From: Comamonas denitrificans
GTDB taxonomy: Bacteria > Pseudomonadota > Gammaproteobacteria > Burkholderiales > Burkholderiaceae_C
Direction of reading: 5' to 3'
NCBI RefSeq assembly: GCF_017368815.1
Contig: NZ_JAFNME010000006.1
Span: 1 to 64,000, forward strand
Length of the DNA: 64,000 bases
Shown here: positions 54,235 to 62,908 of the stretch, piece by piece
Numbering within the stretch: position 1 is the first letter of the stretch
How the letters are laid out: each line of letters begins with the position of its first letter
The notes under the pieces: generated by a model
Database searches by the model: none
What the model saw: the letters and a program-made list of their open reading frames with translations, nothing else
What the model was told of the DNA's origin: nothing
Program-made: the position numbers and the translations under genes

Positions 54235-55119
54235 TTAAACGCGTTCATAGATTGTTTTTCCCTTTAAGACAAACAAATCTCGCGAATCACTAAAATTTTC
54301 CGCATGCCCAACAAACAATGTTCCACCTGGTTTCATGACACGGTGAATTTTTTCAAGCACTTTTCGTTGTGTCGAGGCATCAAAGTAAATCATGACATTG
54401 CGACAGAAAACCACATCAAATAAATCTTTAAAAGGCCAATCATCTTTAATTAAATTAACCTGAATAAAGTCAATCATCTTCCGTAGCTCAGGCTTGACGC
54501 GTACCATCCCTGCATTGCTATTTTTACCACGCAAGAAAAAATTCTTTAATCGCTCTTGGCTCAGACTTTTTACAGTCTCCATACGATAAACAGCATGGGC
54601 CCCAGCACCCAGTACTCTGGAATCAATATCACTGGCAATGAGTTTAAAATTTGCCTGAGCACCCAGGCTTTCAAGGGCTGTCATCACAATAGAATAGGGC
54701 TCTTCGCCTGTAGAAGCGGCACTGCACCACACCCTCCAAGGGGTATTGGCAGGCTTGGTTTTTAACAACTGAGCCAGTGCCTCAAAGTGATGATTTTCGC
54801 GAAAAAAAGCCGTTAAGTTGGTTGTTAATGCATTAACAAATTGCTGCCACTCATTGGCATCGCCGTGTCGCTCTAACCAATCCAAATAAGCATCAAAACT
54901 TTCGTATCCGGTTTCTCGAAGTCGCCGCGATAAACGGCTATACACCATGGCGTGTTTGCCATCGTGCAGGCTGATGCCGGCATGCTTATAAATCAAACTT
55001 TGGACACGGGAAAAATCCGCAGAAGTCCAGGCAAACTCGCGCTCTTGCGCAACAGATCCGCTGCCCATTGCGGTTGCTGGCTGCACAGCCAGAGGCGTAG
55101 AACGATCAAATTGGCGCAT
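54235..55119 (-). CDS. cheR: Chemotaxis protein methyltransferase CheR
   Basis: It methylates receptor glutamates with SAM. The 294-residue protein has an N-terminal helical domain (about 25-100) and a SAM-binding domain with CSAASTGEEPYS and FCRNVMIYFD. The start at 55119 follows AGGTGGAG; a TTG 21 bp upstream is an alternative. The gene is visibly AT-rich (about one-third GC in a sampled 60-bp stretch, 54241-54300). It lies between cheW and cheD. Confidence 0.96.
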   Translation of the reverse strand: MRQFDRSTPLAVQPATAMGSGSVAQEREFAWTSADFSRVQSLIYKHAGISLHDGKHAMVYSRLSRRLRETGYESFDAYLDWLERHGDANEWQQFVNALTTNLTAFFRENHHFEALAQLLKTKPANTPWRVWCSAASTGEEPYSIVMTALESLGAQANFKLIASDIDSRVLGAGAHAVYRMETVKSLSQERLKNFFLRGKNSNAGMVRVKPELRKMIDFIQVNLIKDDWPFKDLFDVVFCRNVMIYFDASTQRKVLEKIHRVMKPGGTLFVGHAENFSDSRDLFVLKGKTIYERV

Positions 55120-55211
55120 GAACTCCACCTGCTGCTGCAAACTTTTGCAGCACTAACAGTACGAACGACTTCGTAACTCCATCGATAAAAGAATGTATTT
55201 TTCTTCCTGTT

Positions 55212-55700
55212 TTATTCAGTGGGTGCCACCAATCCCATTTCTACACTGGACATGAGTTTTTCAATATCCAGCAAAATTAACATTCTTCCCCCTGTGGATC
55301 CCAACCCAAGAATGCAGGAGCTGTCAATGGCACTCTCAATATCTGGTGCAGGACGAATCGCATCGGCGGCCAGCTCCATCACATCACTGACGGAATCCAC
55401 CACCCCACCCACGATACGATTATGTAAATTAAGAATAATCACCACCGTAAAACTATTGTATTCAACGTTGGCGCAATTTAATTTACGCCGCATATCTACA
55501 ATAGGCACGATGGTGCCACGCAAATTCACGACACCTCGAATAAAATCAGGTGCATTCGCAATGCGTGTAGGCTCTTCATAGCCACGGATTTCCTGCACCT
55601 TCAGGATATCAATGCCATACTCTTCTTCTCCAAGACGAAAAGTAAGGTACTCACGCGTACCAGAATCTTTATTTCCTGTATTTTTAATAAGCGTTGCCAT
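55212..55700 (-). CDS. cheW: Chemotaxis coupling protein CheW
   Basis: A 162-residue scaffold linking receptors to CheA through an SH3-like double barrel. It has EYLTFRLGEEEYGIDILKVQ and the NLRGTIVPIVDMRRKL segment. I chose the ATG at 55700, which lies 25 bp after cheA. Codon use is AT-rich like cheR. Confidence 0.96.
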   Translation of the reverse strand: MATLIKNTGNKDSGTREYLTFRLGEEEYGIDILKVQEIRGYEEPTRIANAPDFIRGVVNLRGTIVPIVDMRRKLNCANVEYNSFTVVIILNLHNRIVGGVVDSVSDVMELAADAIRPAPDIESAIDSSCILGLGSTGGRMLILLDIEKLMSSVEMGLVAPTE

Positions 55701-55725
55701 TTCTGATCCCTTGCATTTTCGATAT

Positions 55726-57855
55726 TTATCGAGATTTACGCACCAAACTACTGGTGTCCAAAATAAGGGCAACGGTGCCATCACCTAAAATAGTTGCTCC
55801 AGAAATATTTGGAACCTTACGATAATTACTTTCCAGATTTTTCACAACCACTTGGTGCTGCCCCAAGAGCTCATCGACCAACAAGGCCACCCGACTGCCA
55901 TCCGATTCAATCACAACCATAATATCGCTGGTGGATTTGTCACCCGGTTGGCGCGGTACGGCAAAGACCTTCTCCAATCCGATAACCGGCATATATTCAT
56001 CGCGCACTTTGACCAGCTGAGAGCCTTGGGTGACCGTGCTGACATCGGCGGAATTGACTTGGAAGGATTCGACCACCGAGGACAGCGGCAAGATATATAC
56101 CTCCTTGCCCACGCCCACCGACATGCCATCCATGATGGCCAGGGTCAGTGGCAAGCGGATCGAGACGCGCATGCCCACCCCTTCGACGGAATCAATTTCC
56201 ACCGAACCATTCAAGGCAGCGATGTTTTTGCGCACCACGTCCATGCCAACACCGCGTCCGGAAACGTCCGTCACCTGCTCGGCAGTTGAAAAGCCTGGGG
56301 CAAAAATCAGCATCCAGACCTCGTTATCGGTCATCGTGTCCGGGGCATCAATACCGCGCTCTCGGGCCTTGCGGATGAGTTTTTCGCGGTTCATGCCACG
56401 GCCATCGTCGCGCACCTCAATCACAATGGAGCCGCCTTGGTGGGCGGCAGACAGTGTCAAAGTGCCTTGTTCGCTCTTGCCGGCTTTGATTCGGTCCTCT
56501 GGCATCTCAATGCCGTGGTCCAAGCTGTTGCGCACCAAATGGGTCAGCGGGTCGGTGATTTTTTCAACCAAACCTTTGTCCAGCTCGGTGGCTTCACCTT
56601 GGGTGACCAAGTTGATTTTTTTGCCTAATTTATTCGCCAGGTCCCGCAGCATGCGCGGGAAGCGGCTAAATACCGTGGACATCGGAATCATCCGAATCGA
56701 CATCACCGCTTCTTGCAAATCACGGGTGTTGCGATCCAAATCAGCTAAACCAGAGAGCAATTGCTGATTGGCTGTGGGATCAAGGGTTTGGCTGTTTTGT
56801 GCCAGCATGGCCTGAATAATGACCAGCTCACCAGCCAAATTGATCAACTGATCAACTTTTTTCACATCCACCCGGATGCTGGTCGATTCCATCTGCGCCA
56901 TATTGGCCCGCACAGCCGCTTTGGGGGCTTCGGTTTTTACGGCATCCGTCTCAGCAGCGGAGGGCATGGCGACCGCAGTGTCGGGGATGCCCGGTGCGCC
57001 ATCGAACAAGCCATAAGGCTGAATGTGATCGACATCGGCCTCCATTAAGGCTGCATCGGGATCGGCCAAGCCCATGGCCATCGGGGCCGTTGCAGATGGC
57101 ACAGCGCCCACCTGGTCGGTGATGTGGACTTGTTCTTTGCTGACATGAAAGACCATCAAGTCGAGCAAATCGTCGTTGGTGGCTTGTGTTTTTACTTGAA
57201 ACAGGCGGTGCTGGGGCTGATCACACGCCAGGTCTTCGATGCTTCCCAGGCCTGGAATATCGCGAAACAGTTCTTTGATGGCATCGACCGCCTCCAAATT
57301 TTCGACGGGGCCGATTTTCAGCTGCAGCAAGCGCTCGCCATTGGTCAGGGCTGGTGCCGCTGTGGCCACCTTGATTGGGGCTGGAGCCTGCGGCGCTGGT
57401 GCCGCCACTGCTGCCGTGGCGGGGGCTGCATTGGGGCGGTTGCCTGCGGCCAAATCCACAATGCGCCGCACCAAATCCCCGGTGGGCACGGCTTCGCCGG
57501 CCCCACCAGCTTGGTGGCGGGCCAACAAGCTGCGCGAGGCATCGGCCGATTCAAGCAGGGCATCGACCATTTCTGGAATCGGAGTGATTTCATGGCGGCG
57601 CAGTCGGTCGAGGAGCGATTCCATCTTGTGGGTTAATTCAGCCACATCGGTGAAGCCAAAGGTGGCCGAGCCCCCTTTAATCGAGTGGGCACAGCGGAAG
57701 ATGCCGTTGAGCTCTTCATCGTTGGCTTGCGTTAAATCCAAATTGAGCAGCATTTGCTCCATCTGGTCTAGATTTTCGGCTGCCTCTTCAAAAAAGACCT
57801 GGTAAAACTGGGTCAGGTCAAAATCGCTATCCGCACTGCCGTGGGTATCTGCCAT
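55726..57855 (-). CDS. cheA: Chemotaxis histidine kinase CheA
   Basis: A 709-residue kinase. Domains in order: P1 HPt with phospho-His H57 (CAHSIKGGSATFGF), a linker and P2-like region binding CheY, P3 dimerisation (about 325-390), P4 ATPase with HLVRNSLDHGIE and DDGRGM, and P5 coupling domain at the C-terminus. It phosphorylates CheY and CheB. It begins about 40 bp after cheY. GC drops towards the 3' end, where the AT-richer segment begins. Confidence 0.97.
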   Translation of the reverse strand: MADTHGSADSDFDLTQFYQVFFEEAAENLDQMEQMLLNLDLTQANDEELNGIFRCAHSIKGGSATFGFTDVAELTHKMESLLDRLRRHEITPIPEMVDALLESADASRSLLARHQAGGAGEAVPTGDLVRRIVDLAAGNRPNAAPATAAVAAPAPQAPAPIKVATAAPALTNGERLLQLKIGPVENLEAVDAIKELFRDIPGLGSIEDLACDQPQHRLFQVKTQATNDDLLDLMVFHVSKEQVHITDQVGAVPSATAPMAMGLADPDAALMEADVDHIQPYGLFDGAPGIPDTAVAMPSAAETDAVKTEAPKAAVRANMAQMESTSIRVDVKKVDQLINLAGELVIIQAMLAQNSQTLDPTANQQLLSGLADLDRNTRDLQEAVMSIRMIPMSTVFSRFPRMLRDLANKLGKKINLVTQGEATELDKGLVEKITDPLTHLVRNSLDHGIEMPEDRIKAGKSEQGTLTLSAAHQGGSIVIEVRDDGRGMNREKLIRKARERGIDAPDTMTDNEVWMLIFAPGFSTAEQVTDVSGRGVGMDVVRKNIAALNGSVEIDSVEGVGMRVSIRLPLTLAIMDGMSVGVGKEVYILPLSSVVESFQVNSADVSTVTQGSQLVKVRDEYMPVIGLEKVFAVPRQPGDKSTSDIMVVIESDGSRVALLVDELLGQHQVVVKNLESNYRKVPNISGATILGDGTVALILDTSSLVRKSR

Positions 57856-57893
57856 CTTCAAACTCCTTAACTGCTGCAGTTCTTAGGCAGCGC

Positions 57894-58256
57894 TTAGCGA
57901 ATAACTTTTTGAATCACTTCAATTAAGCGATTGGGGTCAAAGGGTTTTACCAGCCACCCCGTGGCACCTGCTGCACGGCCAGCTTGCTTCATTTGATCGC
58001 TCGATTCGGTGGTCAAAATCAGAATCGGCACTTGCTTAAAGCGCGGGTCTTCGCGCAGTTTTTTGGTCAGCCCAATGCCATCGAGCCGGGGCATATTCTG
58101 GTCGGCCAAAACCAGAGCGAAGGGGTGTGCTTGGGCCTTTTCCAAGGCATCTACGCCATCGACCGCTTCGATCACTTTGTAACCTGCGCCGGTTAAAGTG
58201 AACGACACCATTTTTCGCATGGATGGCGAGTCATCGACAGTAAGAATTGCGTGCAT
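57894..58256 (-). CDS. cheY: Chemotaxis response regulator CheY
   Basis: A single receiver domain of 120 residues with acidic pocket DD (8-9), phospho-acceptor D52 (LADQNMPRLDG) and Lys in LVKPFDP (about 102). It signals to the flagellar switch FliM. The start MHAILTVDDS at 58256 is family-like; the frame extends to a TTG two codons upstream. It is preceded by the CheZ-like candidate and followed by cheA. Confidence 0.97.
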   Translation of the reverse strand: MHAILTVDDSPSMRKMVSFTLTGAGYKVIEAVDGVDALEKAQAHPFALVLADQNMPRLDGIGLTKKLREDPRFKQVPILILTTESSDQMKQAGRAAGATGWLVKPFDPNRLIEVIQKVIR

Positions 58257-58294
58257 GTACAAACTCCAGCAGAGGGTGTTGTTTATCTAAAAAA

Positions 58295-58795
58295 TTAAAA
58301 CAGTTCGATGGAGCCTACGTCCATCTCGCTTTGGGTGACGGGGTTGGGACGCTCAGGAACAATGGGCTCAATCGGTGCCTCTAGCTCATCTTCATCCCGT
58401 TCCATGGTTTCTGCCGACAGACGAAAGGCACAGCCTTGCAGGACCTGCGAGGTGTGCCAAATGAGCTGGGTGGCCATGTCGTGAAATTGCAACTCCGTCA
58501 CCGCACTGCGCAGGGCCGTGCGTGCCGCTTCAAGTTCAGCGGTATTGGAGCCAAGCTCTACGCCGTCGTTAAGCAGGCCGTTGGCCTCGGAAAACCGCGC
58601 CATCAAGTTGCTTGTGGCATGGTCTAAAAGACCGACCAAGCGCTGTAAATCACGCATAACGACCAACAAGGAATCTTGCAATTCGGCCGCCACCATGACC
58701 GGCACCTGAACCACAGGCTCAGTGGGTGGCGTTTGTGTTTCCTGCATGACTTCTCCGTGGTTAGGGATCATGGTTGCCGATCCTTCTTCTTTCAT
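58295..58795 (-). CDS. Candidate CheY phosphatase, CheZ-like (D-x3-Q helix)
   Basis: The 166-residue protein has a long helical core (about 33-128) with LQFHDMATQLI, in which D106 and Q110 are spaced as the catalytic D143 and Q147 of E. coli CheZ (FQDLTGQ). A Pro-rich acidic linker (134-156) leads to the C-terminal peptide DVGSIELF, placed like the CheY-binding tail of CheZ. It is the first gene of the operon, 38 bp before cheY. It is shorter than CheZ and not clearly homologous, so the call is inferred. The start may be 58795, 58771 or 58747; the latter two have better Shine-Dalgarno sequences. Confidence 0.6.
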   Translation of the reverse strand: MKEEGSATMIPNHGEVMQETQTPPTEPVVQVPVMVAAELQDSLLVVMRDLQRLVGLLDHATSNLMARFSEANGLLNDGVELGSNTAELEAARTALRSAVTELQFHDMATQLIWHTSQVLQGCAFRLSAETMERDEDELEAPIEPIVPERPNPVTQSEMDVGSIELF

Positions 58796-58853
58796 CTAGG
58801 CAGCACAATAGTGTGTTCCATTTAGCAATTTAGTTTTGTCCAACTATTTCAAA

Positions 58854-60008
58854 ATGTCTCTAATGATAGCGTCCCCGCCGTCGAATTCTTCTACGTCCTG
58901 CACATTGCAGTTGTTGCACTTGGAGGACTGCGTGGCCGATCACAAGCTGCTGCGGCATTGTCTGCGCCAAGCGGGGATAGTCTGCAACATCCACTGGACG
59001 GACAATCTGCAGGATTTCACTACTGAGGTTAGTACCAAGGTATTCGATGCTGTGATTGCCGATTACTACCTGCCTGGCTTTACGGCCCTGGATGCATGGC
59101 AGGCCCTGCAGCAGCAGGCCCAGGCACGGGACACCCCATTTATCTTGCTCTCGGGGGCCATTGGTGAGACGGCGGCGGTGGAGGCGATCCAGCAAGGGCT
59201 GGCAGACTATGTTTTGAAAGATGCCATCGTGCGCCTGCCCCACGTCTTGGCCCGCGCCCTGGAGATGGCCGAAACGCGCCGGGCCAAAGCCCAGGCACTG
59301 CAAGATTTAGAAGCATCTCGCGCACAGTTGGCCGCATTAACAGAGCATTTACAGTCATCTATTGAGCAAGAGCGTGCGGGTATTGCTCGTGAAATTCATG
59401 ACGACATTGGCGGTGCCCTCACGGCTGTGAAGTTTGATGTGTCGTGGATGGTGCGCAATGCGCACAACGCCGCCGGGGTGGCCGAGCATGGCCAGGCGGC
59501 CCTGGAGATGCTGCAGCACGCCCTGGGAGCCAGCCAGCGCATCATGATGAATCTGCGTCCCCCCGTGCTGGACCAGGGGTTGGTAGCGGCGGTGCACTGG
59601 CTGACGCAAAATTTTTCCCAGCGCACACAACTGCCAGTGCGCTGGGTGTGCCAAAACCCGCAGATGCAGGTGCCCGCAGCGCTGCAAGTGGTGGCCTACC
59701 GCACGGCGCAAGAGGCGCTGACCAATATCAGCAAACACGCCCAAGCCACCAAGGTGAGCGTGGAGCTGGCGTGCGATGCCGACTTCCTCACCCTGGAGGT
59801 GCGTGACGATGGCTGTGGCATAAGTGCAACAGCCCGAGAAAAATCGAAAGCCTTTGGCCTGCGCGGTTTGGCAGAGCGGGCGCGCACTGTGGGCGGCTGG
59901 CTGGACATCAGCAGCCAGCCCGGAGCGGGAACCAGCATCATCGTTTCGCTACCATTGGCCGGTTCAGACTGCCAAGGAGATGAGCTTGATCCACGTTGTA
60001 CTGTGTGA
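58854..60008 (+). CDS. Hybrid sensor: receiver domain fused to a HisKA_3 histidine kinase
   Basis: A 384-residue protein without membrane segments. An N-terminal receiver domain (about 17-130) has acidic pair E24-D25, phospho-acceptor D70 (VIADYYLPGF) and K122. A NarL-group kinase follows, with phospho-His H182 in REIHDDIGGALTAVK and an ATPase domain with LEVRDDGCGI and FGLRGLAERA. It overlaps the following response regulator gene by 23 bp. It is divergent from the che operon. The receiver input suggests it is driven by another phosphorylation step, perhaps from CheA, but that is inference. Confidence 0.9.
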   Translation: MSLMIASPPSNSSTSCTLQLLHLEDCVADHKLLRHCLRQAGIVCNIHWTDNLQDFTTEVSTKVFDAVIADYYLPGFTALDAWQALQQQAQARDTPFILLSGAIGETAAVEAIQQGLADYVLKDAIVRLPHVLARALEMAETRRAKAQALQDLEASRAQLAALTEHLQSSIEQERAGIAREIHDDIGGALTAVKFDVSWMVRNAHNAAGVAEHGQAALEMLQHALGASQRIMMNLRPPVLDQGLVAAVHWLTQNFSQRTQLPVRWVCQNPQMQVPAALQVVAYRTAQEALTNISKHAQATKVSVELACDADFLTLEVRDDGCGISATAREKSKAFGLRGLAERARTVGGWLDISSQPGAGTSIIVSLPLAGSDCQGDELDPRCTV

Positions 60009-60615
60009 CGACCACGCTGTGCTGCGCCGCGGCATTTGCGATACGCTGGCCGAGGCGGTCGATATTCGCGTGACCGGTGAGGCGGGCAACTACACCGAGC
60101 TGCGCGAGCTGTTGCGCAGCGCCCCGTGCCAAGTGCTGCTGCTGGATATTGACATGCCGGGGCGCAATGGCCTGGAGGTGCTGGCCAGCGTGCGCGAAAG
60201 CCACCCGCACATTCGGGTGCTGATGGTCTCGATGTACCCCGAGGACCAATACGCCCTGCGCTGCATCAAAGCGGGGGCTGAGGGCTATGCCAACAAATCG
60301 GGCGATCCCCTGGCACTGGTCGAAGCCGTGCGCACCGTGGCCAGCGGGCGCAAATACCTCACGCAGGAGGTGGCGCAAATGCTGGCCCAGAGCCTGGCGC
60401 ACCCCATCGACCAAGCGCCCCACGCCAGCTTGTCTGAGCGTGAAATGCAGACATTGCAAAAAATCGCCACCGGCAAACGACTGACAGATATTGCACAAGA
60501 GCTGATGCTTAGCCCCAAAACGGTTAGCGTTTACCGGGCCCGGGTGCTAGAAAAACTGCAGCTGACGAACAATGCTGAGCTGACGGTGTACGCCATCCGC
60601 AACAATCTGGTGTAA
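59986..60615 (+). CDS. NarL/FixJ-family response regulator
   Basis: A 209-residue regulator with receiver domain (DD at 8-9, phospho-acceptor D54 in LLLDIDMPGRNG) and a C-terminal LuxR-type helix-turn-helix (LSEREMQTLQKIATGKRL). AAGGAG (59974-59979) directly abuts ATG 59980, so the TTG at 59986, with a 6-bp spacer and a family-like opening MIHVVLCDDH, is the better start. It is the cognate partner of the hybrid kinase, and probably controls genes in or near this motility region. Confidence 0.92.
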   Translation: MIHVVLCDDHAVLRRGICDTLAEAVDIRVTGEAGNYTELRELLRSAPCQVLLLDIDMPGRNGLEVLASVRESHPHIRVLMVSMYPEDQYALRCIKAGAEGYANKSGDPLALVEAVRTVASGRKYLTQEVAQMLAQSLAHPIDQAPHASLSEREMQTLQKIATGKRLTDIAQELMLSPKTVSVYRARVLEKLQLTNNAELTVYAIRNNLV

Positions 60616-60635
60616 GCCCAGAAATATCAATAATC

Positions 60636-60718
60636 AGAGCATTGACCGCTTGTTGTTATTTATTTTTAGGCTGTTTTAATTAATTTTTGTTTTAAACAGT
60701 GCGCTAAGCGCTCTTTAT
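60636..60718. terminator. AT-rich inverted repeat between convergent genes
   Basis: CTGTTTTAA with TTTTAAACAG (60671-60700) and adjacent GACCGCTTG and AGTGCGCTAAGCGCTC form a structure of the dispersed-repeat type between the response regulator gene (plus) and fliR (minus). It could terminate both. Confidence 0.5.
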
Positions 60719-61483
60719 TTATACACCAAACACCGCAAACACCTGCTCCAGCAGGCGAAAAAATGGCTGCTCCATGACGGGCAACGTCGCGGTAATGCCG
60801 ATCATGCCCAGCGTTAAAGTGATGGGAAAACCCACCGCAAAAATATTCATTTGCGGCGCAATACGGGTGATCACCCCCATGGTCAAGTTCACAAACAGCA
60901 GCAGCGCCATCATGGGCAAGGCCAGCCACAAGGCACTGGAAAACAAGGCGCTGCCCAGTTCATGCAAGCGCATTTGGGCGACGGCATCGAGAAAGTGCCC
61001 ATCCACCGGAAAGGCTTCAAAGCTTTTGATCACGGCCAGCAAGACAAAAATATGGCCATTCACCACAATAAAAAACAAGGTGAAGGTTTGCACTAAAAAG
61101 CGCGAGACGGCACTTAATTGCCCCCCGCTGACGGGATCGAAAAAGGACGCAAAATTCAGCCCCATTTGCAGCCCAATGGCCTCGCCCGCCATTTCCAGGG
61201 AGGCAATGATCAGCCGCGCGGCAAAACCGACTGACAGGCCAATGCCCACTTGCTGAATGGCCACCACCACCGCCCGTGGGTCATTGACGGCAATCACGGG
61301 CTGGTTGGCCAACGTGGCCTGGGCCCCCAGGGCAATCACCAAGGCCATGCCCACCTTGTAGCGCATCGGGATGGCCCGCTGTGAAAACACGGGAGCTACC
61401 GAGAACAAAGCCAAGATGCGCAAAAACGGCCAAATGACGGGCGAGAGCCACGCCATAATTTGCGCTTCGGAAAATCCAATCAC
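60719..61483 (-). CDS. fliR: Flagellar type III export gate protein FliR
   Basis: A polytopic membrane protein of the export gate core with FliP and FliQ. The GTG start at 61483 (MIGFSEAQIMAWLSP) gives 254 residues, close to the family length; the frame is open 78 bp upstream into fliQ. Family text includes VAPVFSQRAIPMRYKVGMAL and GLQMGLNFASFFDP. It is the last gene of fliMNOPQR. Confidence 0.93.
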   Translation of the reverse strand: MIGFSEAQIMAWLSPVIWPFLRILALFSVAPVFSQRAIPMRYKVGMALVIALGAQATLANQPVIAVNDPRAVVVAIQQVGIGLSVGFAARLIIASLEMAGEAIGLQMGLNFASFFDPVSGGQLSAVSRFLVQTFTLFFIVVNGHIFVLLAVIKSFEAFPVDGHFLDAVAQMRLHELGSALFSSALWLALPMMALLLFVNLTMGVITRIAPQMNIFAVGFPITLTLGMIGITATLPVMEQPFFRLLEQVFAVFGV

Positions 61484-61508
61484 GGGCAGCTGCCTGGCAC
61501 GCTGGCGG

Positions 61509-61778
61509 TTAGCCCAGCGCCGTGGGGATGTTTTCAAACGTGCGTCGAATGAAATCAACAATGGTGCTGATCATCCACGGCCCGGCCACCGCAAACACGA
61601 CCACCGCCGCCACCATCTTGGGCACAAACGACAGGGTGCTTTCGTTGATCTGGGTGACGGCCTGGAAAATACTCACCACCAGCCCCACCACCATCACCGT
61701 CAAAAGCACCGGCAGCGAAACCGTCAGCAGTAGCAACAGCGCTTCTTGGGCAAAGGTTAAAACGGCTTGTGCATTCAT
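61509..61778 (-). CDS. fliQ: Flagellar type III export gate protein FliQ
   Basis: An 89-residue two-helix hairpin membrane protein. The sequence EALLLLLTVSLPVLLTVMVV and the QINESTLSFVPKMVA loop are family features. It lies 15 bp after fliP and 26 bp before fliR. Confidence 0.96.
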   Translation of the reverse strand: MNAQAVLTFAQEALLLLLTVSLPVLLTVMVVGLVVSIFQAVTQINESTLSFVPKMVAAVVVFAVAGPWMISTIVDFIRRTFENIPTALG

Positions 61779-61793
61779 GGCAGCACTCCTTGG

Positions 61794-62534
61794 CTAGGTG
61801 GCAAAACTGGCTGCCAGCGACCCGACCAGCAAATTCCAGCCATCGGCCAGCACAAACAGCATGAGCTTGAAGGGCAGCGCCACCAGCACCGGTGAGAGCA
61901 TCATCATCCCCAAGGACATCAGCACCGAGGAGACCACCATGTCGATGACCAAAAACGGGATAAAAATCATGAAGCCGATTTGAAAAGCCGTTTTCAACTC
62001 ACTGATCACAAACGATGGCACGACCACGCGAAACGGGGCTTCTTCAATTTGCGTGCCTTCGGGCAGCTTGGCCAAGCGGGCAAACAAAGCGTAATCGGAC
62101 TGGCGCGTTTGGCGGATCATGAAGGCCCGCATGGGTGCCTCGGCCCGGGGCAATGCCTGCTCAAAAGTCAGGCTGCCTTCGCTGTAGGGCTTGTACGCCT
62201 CGGCATACACCCGGTCCAGCGTCGGCCCCATGACAAACAAAGTCAGGAACAACGACAGGCCAATCACCACCTGGTTGGGGGGCGACGATTGGGTTCCCAG
62301 CGCCTGGCGCATCAGGCTCAACACAATCACGATGCGGGTGAACCCCGTCATCATCAACAACACGGCCGGCAAAAACGACAGCGCGGTAAAAAACAGCAGC
62401 GTTTGAATCGGAACAGAAAAGCTGTTGTTGGGCCCACTGCCCACCATCAAGGGCAGGCTTGGGGCCTCTTGGGCACCGACCAGTGCAGGCAGCAAGCTGG
62501 CGGCCAGCAGTAAAAGCCTGGCTCCACGCATCAC
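61794..62534 (-). CDS. fliP: Flagellar type III export gate protein FliP
   Basis: A 246-residue core gate protein with a cleavable signal peptide (first about 21 residues), GFTRIVIVLSLMRQALGTQ and SFVISELKTAFQIGF. Five copies form the pore entry. It overlaps fliO by 4 bp. Confidence 0.97.
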   Translation of the reverse strand: MMRGARLLLLAASLLPALVGAQEAPSLPLMVGSGPNNSFSVPIQTLLFFTALSFLPAVLLMMTGFTRIVIVLSLMRQALGTQSSPPNQVVIGLSLFLTLFVMGPTLDRVYAEAYKPYSEGSLTFEQALPRAEAPMRAFMIRQTRQSDYALFARLAKLPEGTQIEEAPFRVVVPSFVISELKTAFQIGFMIFIPFLVIDMVVSSVLMSLGMMMLSPVLVALPFKLMLFVLADGWNLLVGSLAASFAT

Positions 62535-62908
62535 GAATCCTTGCCCTGCTCGGCCACCAGGGTTTGCGCAAAATGAGTAGCACTCTGCGCTGATGGGGTA
62601 ATGGTTTCAGGCGTTAAAGAGGCCGATTGCGCTGACTCTCCCAGGACGTGCAGACACTGAATATTGTGCGCCGTCACCCCCAGAACCAAACACGTCGTCT
62701 GCTCATTGCGCTGTACTTGCACCGTCACAATGCGCTGCCCCGGCCCCACGGCCAGGGCCCCCAGCACCTGAATCTGGGCCTGCACCACCCCGCGCGCCAT
62801 CTGGTTGCGCTGCTGCCAGCGGCGCAGCCCCCACGGCAAAGCGGCCATGGCGACCACCATGGCCGCTAAAGCCAAAAGAGAGGTGCTCAAACTGCTGGCA
62901 TCAGCCAC
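62531..62908 (-). CDS. fliO: Flagellar biosynthesis protein FliO
   Basis: A 125-residue protein with one N-terminal membrane segment and a soluble tail, which assists FliP assembly. Recognition rests on QVLGALAVGPGQRIVTVQV and CLVLGVTAHNIQCLH and on position between fliN and fliP. It overlaps fliN by 8 bp and fliP by 4 bp. Confidence 0.9.
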   Translation of the reverse strand: MADASSLSTSLLALAAMVVAMAALPWGLRRWQQRNQMARGVVQAQIQVLGALAVGPGQRIVTVQVQRNEQTTCLVLGVTAHNIQCLHVLGESAQSASLTPETITPSAQSATHFAQTLVAEQGKDS

